A stretch of DNA of 5,793 nucleotides. Source: Gallionellaceae bacterium. Lineage in GTDB: Bacteria; Pseudomonadota; Gammaproteobacteria; Burkholderiales; Gallionellaceae. The DNA lies in contig JAUYFR010000008.1 of NCBI GenBank assembly GCA_030690855.1, positions 1-5,793 of the forward strand, written 5' to 3'. The translations under genes and the position numbers were made by a program. Below, in pieces: positions 1-4,458 of the stretch. The notes below the pieces were generated by a model. It was given only the letters and a program-made list of their open reading frames with translations, ran no database searches and was not told the origin of the DNA. The stretch's first letter is position 1. Each line of letters starts with the position of its first letter.

Positions 1-281
1 CCACCCCGAAAAAATAAAGTATTCACTGCACCTGCCGCTTGCGCGCGCCCAGTCGTTTGCTGACAAAGTTTGAATGCCTCAAATTTGAAAGGCACGGTGA
101 CATTGCAACCTTTGTAACCCTCGCTCAGCAAGCGTTCGATAGTGGCTTTAAAGCCATCGAGCGGTGACTCAATCGCGACATAAGAAATGTCTTGCTGCGT
201 TTGTGCAGCGAACGCTTGGTGAATGAGCGGGGATTTGCTGTGAGAGATGGGGTGGCCAACGACAGCGTATTTGTCAGTCAT
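1..281 (-). CDS. aroE: Shikimate dehydrogenase (NADP+), N-terminal part; C-terminus outside window
   Basis: Encodes the first 93 residues of AroE, the cytoplasmic enzyme that reduces 3-dehydroshikimate to shikimate with NADPH in the chorismate (aromatic amino acid) pathway. The family N-terminus is unmistakable: YAVVGHPISHSKSPLIH at residues 5-21, including the shikimate-binding serines S15 and S17, then NVTVPFK at 60-66 with the catalytic lysine K66 (K65 in E. coli AroE), and AGAVNTL at 83-89. The NADP-binding Rossmann domain lies beyond base 1. The ATG at 281-279 fits the family N-terminus, although the upstream Shine-Dalgarno is weak (GAAAG about 10 bases away). It starts only 12 bases after the permease stop on the same strand with no terminator between, so it is probably translated from the tail of the metal-uptake transcript. 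The family call is nearly certain; the operon link is inference. Confidence 0.95.
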   Translation of the reverse strand, partial: MTDKYAVVGHPISHSKSPLIHQAFAAQTQQDISYVAIESPLDGFKATIERLLSEGYKGCNVTVPFKFEAFKLCQQTTGRAQAAGAVNTLFFRG

Positions 282-293
282 ATTGAAGCACTT

Positions 294-1052
294 TCAGGTG
301 AGTAATTTTCGACGGTGGATTATAGCGTTAAGGAGGATCGCGACCATTGCCATCATCCACACAATGGCGGCGCCTGCGGGTAGGTCAAACCACACCGAAA
401 CCACCAAGCCTAAGGCATAGCCCGCAGCACCGATGGCGTAAGCCAGCGGCATGCGCCAACGCTTTATTTTGTGGGTGGCGAGCGCGGGCACGATGAGGCT
501 GGCGAAAACCAAATAGATGCCGACAAGCTGCACAGAGGCGGTGACGGCGAGTGCAAAAAATATATAAAACTCAATATAATCATTGTGTTGTGATATTTTG
601 CGCCAAGCAAGGAGTAGCGCGGTAGTGAAGGTGGCAACGATCATTAATTGAGTATTGCTGACCCATAAAATCTGCCCAACCAGCAAATCTTTTAGATGTT
701 CGCCCGCGTGTACATCGTGACTCATCAGCAAAATACCGCCACTCGCTGCGAGCACGAAAAGTAATCCAATCACCGCTTCTTGCACGTCTGCTAAATGGCG
801 TTCGGTATAGGCGAGGAGGGCGGCACCGATTAAAGCGCTGAGTGCTGCGATGCCTTGTATGGCTAGCGGATAATCAGTGAGCTCAAACATGCCTGCGACG
901 ATTACGCCCAGCCCAGCAATTTGCGCTACGGCAAGGTCGGCAAAAATAATGCCGCGCTGCAACACTTTCATGCCGAGTGGGACGTGGGTTGCCAGCACTA
1001 AAAGTCCGGCAATGAAGGCGGGCAGTAAGATGCTGAAATCGATAGCGTCCAT
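294..1052 (-). CDS. znuB: Metal (zinc-type) ABC transporter permease, ABC-3 family, ZnuB-like
   Basis: A 252-residue, very hydrophobic inner-membrane protein of the ABC-3 (ZnuB/TroC/MntB) permease family, which forms the channel for Zn2+ or Mn2+ delivered by a periplasmic binding protein. About seven to eight hydrophobic stretches are visible. Family marks include LQRGIIFADLAVAQIAGLGV at 31-50 (the position of the usual 'R...GDALSHA' segment), GEHLKDLLVGQILW at 117-130, VTASVQLVGIYLVFASLIVPA at 170-190, and DLPAGAAIVW at 223-232. Length is close to the usual 250-290. Histidines H112, H115 and H119 cluster between two membrane segments and could face the metal path (inference). The ATG follows AGAGG at 5 bases and lies 2 bases after the znuA stop, which indicates translational coupling. 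No ATPase gene is adjacent. Zinc is favoured over manganese by the neighbours but cannot be proved from sequence. Confidence 0.92.
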   Translation of the reverse strand: MDAIDFSILLPAFIAGLLVLATHVPLGMKVLQRGIIFADLAVAQIAGLGVIVAGMFELTDYPLAIQGIAALSALIGAALLAYTERHLADVQEAVIGLLFVLAASGGILLMSHDVHAGEHLKDLLVGQILWVSNTQLMIVATFTTALLLAWRKISQHNDYIEFYIFFALAVTASVQLVGIYLVFASLIVPALATHKIKRWRMPLAYAIGAAGYALGLVVSVWFDLPAGAAIVWMMAMVAILLNAIIHRRKLLT

Positions 1053-1054
1053 TT

Positions 1055-1960
1055 TTACCTCTGTGGGGCTTTTAGGCCACTTAATAAACGTGCGATGGTG
1101 TCATCAAAAAAACTAAATAAGTCTTTTGCTTGCTCGGAGCCACCCACGCTAAAAGGCAGTACGACTGCGGAAACGCCGGTACGCTTGGCAATCCATTCGG
1201 AAGGTTTAGAGTTTTGGTAGGCGGCACGAATCACCATTTTTGCTGGGTGTTGTTTTAGTGTCGCGACCACCTGTGCCAAATGGGATGCGCTGGGCTCTAT
1301 TCCCGGCTTGGGTTCGAGTGAGGTAACTTCTTTTAAGCCAAGCCATGCTGTGAGATAAGGAAACGCTTTATGTTGCACGATGATGCTCACACCCTTGAGC
1401 GGAGTAGCTTGCTGTTGCCAACGTTGCAATGCGATTTGCCATTTCTGCGTGAAAGCTTGTAGGCGCATGGCGTAGATGGTGCTGTTGTTCGGATCAAGTT
1501 CACTCAAGCGTGTGGATAATGCTTTTGCGATCGCGGGGTAGCTCGGTGCGTCGAGCTGAATGTGCGGGTTGCCTTCGGCGTGCACATCACCGTCAGTACG
1601 GTCCAGTTTGCCGGGGATTTCTAGCATGCTGACGTAATGCGCGGCTTCAAAATTACCTGCTTTACCTTTCATCACTGCGGCATTGCCTGCTTCGCGCAAC
1701 ACAAGCGGTAGCCATGCACCTTCAAGCTCTGCACCGGTACATACCACGAGCTGTGCGCCTCTCGCTTTTGAAATGAGGCTAGGGCGCGCTTCAATACGAT
1801 GCGGGTCTTGCAGTGCGTTAGTGGCAGTGTAGATTTTTGCTTTGTCGCCCGCCAGCTCTTGCGTGAGTGCCGCCCATTCAGGTTCGCAAGCGAAAACATT
1901 GAGCGTGGCGTGCGCGGAAGGCACGACGAGTAGCAGAATTAATATAGTCAGGTTTCTCAC
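1055..1960 (-). CDS. znuA: Periplasmic zinc-type ABC transporter substrate-binding protein, ZnuA/TroA family
   Basis: A 301-residue cluster A-I (TroA/ZnuA) solute-binding protein that would capture a divalent metal in the periplasm and pass it to the neighbouring permease. Residues 1-18 form a Sec signal peptide ending in SAHA, with the mature protein beginning TLNVFACEPEW. The three family metal histidines are visible: H54 in LQDPHRIEARPS, H133 in GNPHIQLD, and H197 in VQHKAFPYL. The later GIEPSASHL segment (220-228) is also typical. The long acidic His-rich loop seen in many ZnuA proteins is missing; only a short DVHAEG stretch (125-130) precedes the second ligand. The C-terminal part reads VVLPFSVGG where many TroA-type proteins carry the Asp fourth ligand. 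Translation starts at GTG (1960-1958), preceded by AGGG at 7 bases, overlapping the stop of the barrel gene; the next gene begins 2 bases after its stop. Zinc specificity is inferred. Confidence 0.9.
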   Translation of the reverse strand: MRNLTILILLLVVPSAHATLNVFACEPEWAALTQELAGDKAKIYTATNALQDPHRIEARPSLISKARGAQLVVCTGAELEGAWLPLVLREAGNAAVMKGKAGNFEAAHYVSMLEIPGKLDRTDGDVHAEGNPHIQLDAPSYPAIAKALSTRLSELDPNNSTIYAMRLQAFTQKWQIALQRWQQQATPLKGVSIIVQHKAFPYLTAWLGLKEVTSLEPKPGIEPSASHLAQVVATLKQHPAKMVIRAAYQNSKPSEWIAKRTGVSAVVLPFSVGGSEQAKDLFSFFDDTIARLLSGLKAPQR

Positions 1961-1969
1961 TTTTATACC

Positions 1970-3151
1970 CTAGTAGCTATGCGCGCCATGTGCGCCTAGG
2001 CTCATGATGTATTGCAGGAAAAGTTGATTGTCGCTCAGGTTTTTGCGGGACTTATCTTGCGCAAGTTGTAGTCGAAATTTTGAAAATTCGCTCGGGCTGT
2101 AATCAAGCATCCACGAGGTGCGAGTTGGTGTGTAAGCGTAGTTGCTAATCACATTAGCAGCATTGAGCGTGCCGACCTGCGCTGTTCCTGGGTCGAGTTG
2201 GTCGTAACGCAGCGCTGCGCGCCAGTGTGGTTTGAATTGATACACGCTTTGCGCATACCAAGCAGTTTGCGTCACGCTAAAGCGATCAGTGATGGTCGAG
2301 GCATAGGTTAAATCGCCACTTTCTTTACGGCGAAAATACTCGGCTTGAAATTTAACATAGCGCTCACTGATATTGCCGTTAGGTGAGTACTTCCAAACGA
2401 AGTCGAGTCCAAACGTTTGGCTATCTCCAGTGAATAGATTTGTGACAGAGCCACCGTGTAGGTCGGGCACGTCGGTGCTTTCTGCGGCGATACGTTTAGT
2501 CTGATGCAAGGAGGTGCCGATGCGCCAATTGTGATCGGTGCCGATGTCGCCGCCGAGGTGAGCGAACAGCACGCCCATGCCGGAGCCATTTTTAGGGGTG
2601 TCGGTTCCCGGAAAACCGCGACCTTTACCCAACTCACCACCGAGTTCGATAAATAGATCGGTTGGGGCTAACCATTTGAGTTGTACGCCGTCTTCGCCTA
2701 ACTGCTTATTCCACAGTGCAGCGTAGGCCAAGGGTTGGTCAACAAAATCCCACACATGGGCGTGTTGTTCATTGAGGTAACCCAAGCCAGAAAAGAAGCG
2801 CCCGAATTTGAAGTTAAGACCTTCACCGAAAGAGTTGGTTTGGACATAAGCATTTTCCATGCTGAAGGTGCCATCTGCGCCAAGCGCCATAGTGGCTGAG
2901 CCGTGAAAATCAGGGTCGATGTTGGCGGAAACGCCCAACTCTGATTCGCCAATATTGAAGCCTTGCTCGTGGCCAGGATTGGGATTCATAGCGAAACCAG
3001 TCGCCGGTAAAGCGGGATCGCGCCGTAGTTCGGCGTAGGTGCCAGACAAAATCAGCGACATTGCCGGGTTAAAAGAGGTGTTGTTTGCTGCAATGGCAAA
3101 CGGGCTATGGCACAGCAGCACAGCAAGGGCTGTGCATATTTTTATGTTCAT
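1970..3151 (-). CDS. Outer-membrane beta-barrel protein linked to zinc uptake; porin-like, no TonB plug
   Basis: A 393-residue exported protein with signal peptide 1-22 (MNIKICTALAVLLCHSPFAIAA). The mature part is made of alternating strands rich in Gly, aromatic and polar residues, and it ends in tyrosine (Y393), as expected for a BAM-assembled barrel. Family-like segments are FNPAMSLILSGTYAEL (27-42), GFNIGESELGVSANIDPDF (64-82) and LQYIMSLGAHGAHSY (379-393). From memory of the family, such proteins are often named 'zinc-regulated TonB-dependent outer membrane receptor', but there is neither the length nor a plug domain for that; a porin-type channel is more likely. Its place directly before znuA (9-base gap) suggests passage of zinc or a zinc complex across the outer membrane (inference). 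The start at 3151 is chosen because GGAG (3158-3161) lies 6 bases upstream and a proper signal peptide follows; the in-frame ATG at 3214 would add 21 non-signal residues. A histidine pair near the end (H388, H391) could touch metal. Confidence 0.78.
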   Translation of the reverse strand: MNIKICTALAVLLCHSPFAIAANNTSFNPAMSLILSGTYAELRRDPALPATGFAMNPNPGHEQGFNIGESELGVSANIDPDFHGSATMALGADGTFSMENAYVQTNSFGEGLNFKFGRFFSGLGYLNEQHAHVWDFVDQPLAYAALWNKQLGEDGVQLKWLAPTDLFIELGGELGKGRGFPGTDTPKNGSGMGVLFAHLGGDIGTDHNWRIGTSLHQTKRIAAESTDVPDLHGGSVTNLFTGDSQTFGLDFVWKYSPNGNISERYVKFQAEYFRRKESGDLTYASTITDRFSVTQTAWYAQSVYQFKPHWRAALRYDQLDPGTAQVGTLNAANVISNYAYTPTRTSWMLDYSPSEFSKFRLQLAQDKSRKNLSDNQLFLQYIMSLGAHGAHSY

Positions 3152-3166
3152 TTGGAACTCCGAAAA

Positions 3167-3172
3167 AGTATA
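3167..3172 (-). promoter_or_regulatory. Possible -10 hexamer (TATACT) before the outer-membrane barrel gene
   Basis: On the minus strand, TATACT lies between the hairpin and the Shine-Dalgarno of the barrel gene and matches the sigma-70 -10 consensus at five of six positions. No good -35 is found 16-18 bases upstream, where the hairpin sequence sits, and the implied start point leaves a leader of only about a dozen bases. It could work with an activator, or the palindrome could be an operator over the -35 region. This is a weak call. Confidence 0.25.
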
Positions 3173-3175
3173 ACC

Positions 3176-3201
3176 AAAAATCTCGCCTAATCTTAGGCGA
3201 G
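3176..3201 (-). terminator. Hairpin plus U-tract: intrinsic terminator or attenuator between the small exported gene and the barrel gene
   Basis: Bases 3182-3190 (CTCGCCTAA) and 3193-3201 (TTAGGCGAG) are perfect inverted repeats around a 2-base centre, giving about an 8-bp stem with a 4-base loop. On the minus strand the stem is followed at once by ATTTTT, whereas on the plus strand there is no T-run, so the direction fits transcription from the 3218-3523 gene, whose stop lies 16 bases upstream. The U-run is short (five), so read-through into the barrel and znuAB genes is plausible. An alternative is a DNA operator overlapping a promoter for the barrel gene. Confidence 0.6.
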
Positions 3202-3217
3202 GGTAATGATTCAAGAT

Positions 3218-3523
3218 TTAAACGGAATAGGGCGGGGCGCGTGCAGCAAATGCAGCAAATGAAGTTTTTTTGTATCTATTTGAATATATTGATATATCAG
3301 AATACTGCGAGCAATGAGCGGCAAAGGTAATCGGGCTGCTACCCAATGCATTACCAGTCTGCGCATAGGTCGCGCACAGATCGCACAATTTGTCCTGCGG
3401 CTGAGTTTGATCCTGTGATTGCTCAGACAAAATATGTGAAATACCGTGTGCAAAGCTTCCTGCCTGCAGGAAAAGCAGGGTAAAGGCCACTAACAGTAGA
3501 TAAAGTTTTTTGTTCAGATTCAT
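3218..3523 (-). CDS. Small exported His/CxxC protein, DUF2946-like, first gene of the metal-uptake cluster
   Basis: Encodes about 101 residues. Residues 1-25 form a clear signal peptide or N-terminal anchor (MNLNKK, then a Leu-rich core, then AGSFA). The mature part carries HGISH (26-30), then CDLC (47-50) within CDLCATYAQTGNALG, then H70 and C71, and ends in ARAPPYSV. The order HxxxH, CxxC, 'AxxGxAL' and a C-terminal R-A-P-P is what I recall for DUF2946-type proteins of proteobacteria, which often sit near copper or zinc transport genes; their biochemical role is not established. Metal binding in the periplasm is a reasonable inference. Start choice is uncertain: the ATG at 3523 begins a classic signal peptide but lacks a good Shine-Dalgarno, GTG at 3526 is possible, and the in-frame ATG at 3553 would add ten non-signal residues and lies inside a palindrome. 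A hairpin terminator follows the stop. Confidence 0.62.
   Translation of the reverse strand: MNLNKKLYLLLVAFTLLFLQAGSFAHGISHILSEQSQDQTQPQDKLCDLCATYAQTGNALGSSPITFAAHCSQYSDISIYSNRYKKTSFAAFAARAPPYSV
3242..3259. repeat. 9-bp tandem duplication inside the small exported gene
   Basis: TGCAGCAAA occurs twice back to back (3242-3250 and 3251-3259). On the minus strand the unit contributes to the Phe-Ala-Ala-Phe-Ala-Ala stretch just before the terminal RAPP motif. It keeps frame and probably reflects slippage; it may make the length of this tail variable between strains. Confidence 0.8.
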
Positions 3524-3538
3524 CACGGGCGGCACTTT

Positions 3539-3556
3539 AACATGGCACGCCATGTT
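3539..3556. promoter_or_regulatory. 18-bp palindrome upstream of the metal-uptake cluster, candidate operator
   Basis: AACATGGC (3539-3546) and GCCATGTT (3549-3556) are exact inverted repeats around a central AC. The element lies 16-33 bases upstream of the preferred ATG (3523) of the small exported gene. Its size and symmetry fit a dimeric repressor site such as those of Fur-family or MerR-type metal regulators, but it does not match the AT-rich Zur box I know (TTATA...TATAA type). As RNA it could also fold into a 7-8 bp hairpin in the leader. The symmetry is certain; the function is inference. Confidence 0.45.
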
Positions 3557-3617
3557 TCAAGAAAGCTTGGTAACTGCACGGTGAGGAAGATATTTAAAAA
3601 ATATTTTCAAATTACCC
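3557..3617. other. Divergent intergenic region with AT-rich inverted repeat
   Basis: This AT-rich spacer lies between the leftward metal cluster and the rightward motility genes and must hold the leftward promoter. It contains ATATTT-AAA-AAATAT (3590-3604), an inverted repeat. Leftward TTGAAA (3610-3605) is a fair -35, but I find no matching -10 at 16-18 bases, so the leftward promoter is not assigned. Confidence 0.4.
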
Positions 3618-3644
3618 TAAAGTTTTTCTAAACCCGGCCGATAG
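3618..3644 (+). promoter_or_regulatory. Flagellar sigma-28 (FliA) class III promoter
   Basis: TAAAGTTT at 3618-3625, an 11-base spacer, then GCCGATAG at 3637-3644. The known sigma-28 consensus is TAAAGTTT-N11-GCCGATAA, so only the last base differs. The expected start point is near 3650-3652, which leaves a leader of about 50 bases before the Shine-Dalgarno-preceded ATG at 3701. The downstream genes (a putative motility protein and flaG) are of the class expected under FliA control, which makes the assignment strong. Confidence 0.88.
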
Positions 3645-3700
3645 ATTAGGCAATGACCGTTGCAAGTTCGGTCCATTTAGAAAGTAGAAAGGGTTTTATC

Positions 3701-3889
3701 ATGGAAATCAGTTCAGGAAATTCTGGCGTGCAAATCGCCATTGCTGTTCAACCGCAAAATCAGATGCCTCGTCAAAACGAGGCGGAAAGTGATTGGGCAA
3801 CGGCAAGCGCGGCCGTTGAAGCACCCCCTATGCCGTCGGTAAATACCAGCGGCCAAGAGGTGGGGAGTATTTTGAATACGTGGGCTTGA
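3701..3889 (+). CDS. Small putative motility protein, resembles YjfB-type (PF14070) proteins
   Basis: A 62-residue cytoplasmic-type protein with no signal peptide or membrane segment. It begins MEISSGNSGVQIAIAVQPQN and ends GQEVGSILNTWA, with a Pro/Ala/Ser-rich middle. The short length, the 'MxI...' start, the VQIAIAV segment and the ending of Gly, Asn, then an aromatic residue and Ala resemble the YjfB/'putative motility protein' family, which in Bacillus belongs to the flagellar sigma factor regulon; its molecular role is unknown. The match is by eye and the middle is divergent, so a lineage-specific protein is possible. The ATG at 3701 follows AAAGGG at 7 bases. The in-frame ATG at 3653 falls at the predicted sigma-28 transcription start and so would be leaderless; I reject it. 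The gene lies 46 bases before flaG with no terminator between, so the two are probably cotranscribed. Confidence 0.6.
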   Translation: MEISSGNSGVQIAIAVQPQNQMPRQNEAESDWATASAAVEAPPMPSVNTSGQEVGSILNTWA

Positions 3890-3935
3890 TTTAACTTCGG
3901 GCATATCGCCGCTTGTTAGTCAGAAAGATTAGATT

Positions 3936-4328
3936 ATGAATATCTCATCAATAGCTTCAAGATCATTCACTGTCGCGTCAGGCGATGGCGCGTGGAGTCA
4001 GTCGCAAGCAATTATCGCGACGCCTTCTTTTGTAGCGCCTAAATTGCAGCTTGCACAAGAAGGTAGCGCGATTCAAGCAGCGAACCCTTCGCCAGAGCGA
4101 GTGGAGCAGGCAGTGAAGCAGGTTAATGAGGCCTTTAATCAAAAAGGTCAGAATTTGTATGCGGCAATCGAGCGCGATAAGACGACGGGGATACATGTCG
4201 TCAAAGTGCTAGATAAACACACCGATGAAGTCATTAGCCAGTTTCCCTCTAAAGAAATTTTAGCCATTGCGGAAGCGATCGATCAGTCATTAGAAGATCG
4301 TGGCCAACTGCTAAACGTTCGAGCCTGA
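3936..4328 (+). CDS. flaG: Flagellar protein FlaG
   Basis: A 130-residue protein of the FlaG family (PF03646), known to influence flagellar filament length and usually found beside flagellin and fliD genes. The conserved core runs from about residue 55 to 122: VEQAVKQVNEAFNQKGQNL, then an ERDKTTGIHVVKVLDKHTDE strand pair, then VISQFPSKEILAIAEAID. The pattern 'L.F..D...G...V.V.D..T.EVIRQIP..E.L' typical of FlaG is clear, with ISQFPSKE at 100-107. The first 50 residues are low-complexity, Ser/Ala/Gln-rich and poorly conserved, as is normal for the family. The ribosome site before the ATG is weak (AGAAAG about 9 bases away), which fits translation as the second gene of the sigma-28 transcript. 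No flagellin or fliD gene flanks it here; a terminator and a chemoreceptor follow. Confidence 0.93.
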   Translation: MNISSIASRSFTVASGDGAWSQSQAIIATPSFVAPKLQLAQEGSAIQAANPSPERVEQAVKQVNEAFNQKGQNLYAAIERDKTTGIHVVKVLDKHTDEVISQFPSKEILAIAEAIDQSLEDRGQLLNVRA

Positions 4329-4349
4329 AGTAGAAATAATCTCGCACAC

Positions 4350-4386
4350 ACTTGTTGACCCTAATCAACAAGTTAAGGGTGTTTTT
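4350..4386 (+). terminator. Rho-independent terminator after flaG
   Basis: A perfect 9-bp stem, ACTTGTTGA (4350-4358) and TCAACAAGT (4365-4373), with a CCCTAA loop, is followed at 4382-4386 by five T. The bases just outside (ACAC before the stem, GTGT at the T-run) can extend the pairing after a short bulge. It starts 21 bases after the flaG stop and closes the motility-gene transcript. A competing stem between ACCCTAA (4358-4364) and TTAAGGGT (4373-4380) would sit directly against the T-run. Confidence 0.88.
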
Positions 4387-4397
4387 GTGCCATAGTT

Positions 4398-4426
4398 TTG
4401 GCGCAGTAGTCGTGCAAAAAATAAAA
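4398..4426 (+). promoter_or_regulatory. Possible weak promoter of the chemoreceptor gene
   Basis: TTGGCG (4398-4403) and ATAAAA (4421-4426) are 17 bases apart, a poor but possible sigma-70 pair in the 72-base gap between the flaG terminator and the chemoreceptor. The gap shows no sigma-28 consensus. Some promoter is required here if the terminator is efficient, but this specific assignment is tentative. Confidence 0.25.
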
Positions 4427-4458
4427 AAATAGTCACTTTAGGAATTAGGGGTCTCAAG

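Noticed and set aside
2308..2952. Additional minus-strand open frames within the barrel gene (2308-2640, 2698-2952)
   Set aside because: They are out-of-frame shadows of the barrel gene without ribosome sites or protein-like features.
3152..3214. Upstream ATG at 3214 as start of the outer-membrane barrel gene
   Set aside because: It would place 21 charged and polar residues before the signal peptide and read through the hairpin; the ATG at 3151 has GGAG at the right distance and begins the signal peptide.
3281..3305. AT-rich palindrome TGATATATCA (3290-3299) as a Zur-type box
   Set aside because: It lies inside the coding region of the small exported protein and lacks the TTATA...TATAA core; simple AT-rich symmetry is expected by chance.
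3653..3700. Upstream ATG at 3653 as start of the small motility gene
   Set aside because: It coincides with the predicted transcription start of the sigma-28 promoter and would have no leader; the ATG at 3701 has a good AAAGGG ribosome site.
4398..4418. Possible sigma-54 promoter (TGGCGC ... GTGC) before the chemoreceptor
   Set aside because: The GG and GC elements are 12 bases apart instead of the required 10, and the -12 element lacks TTGC.
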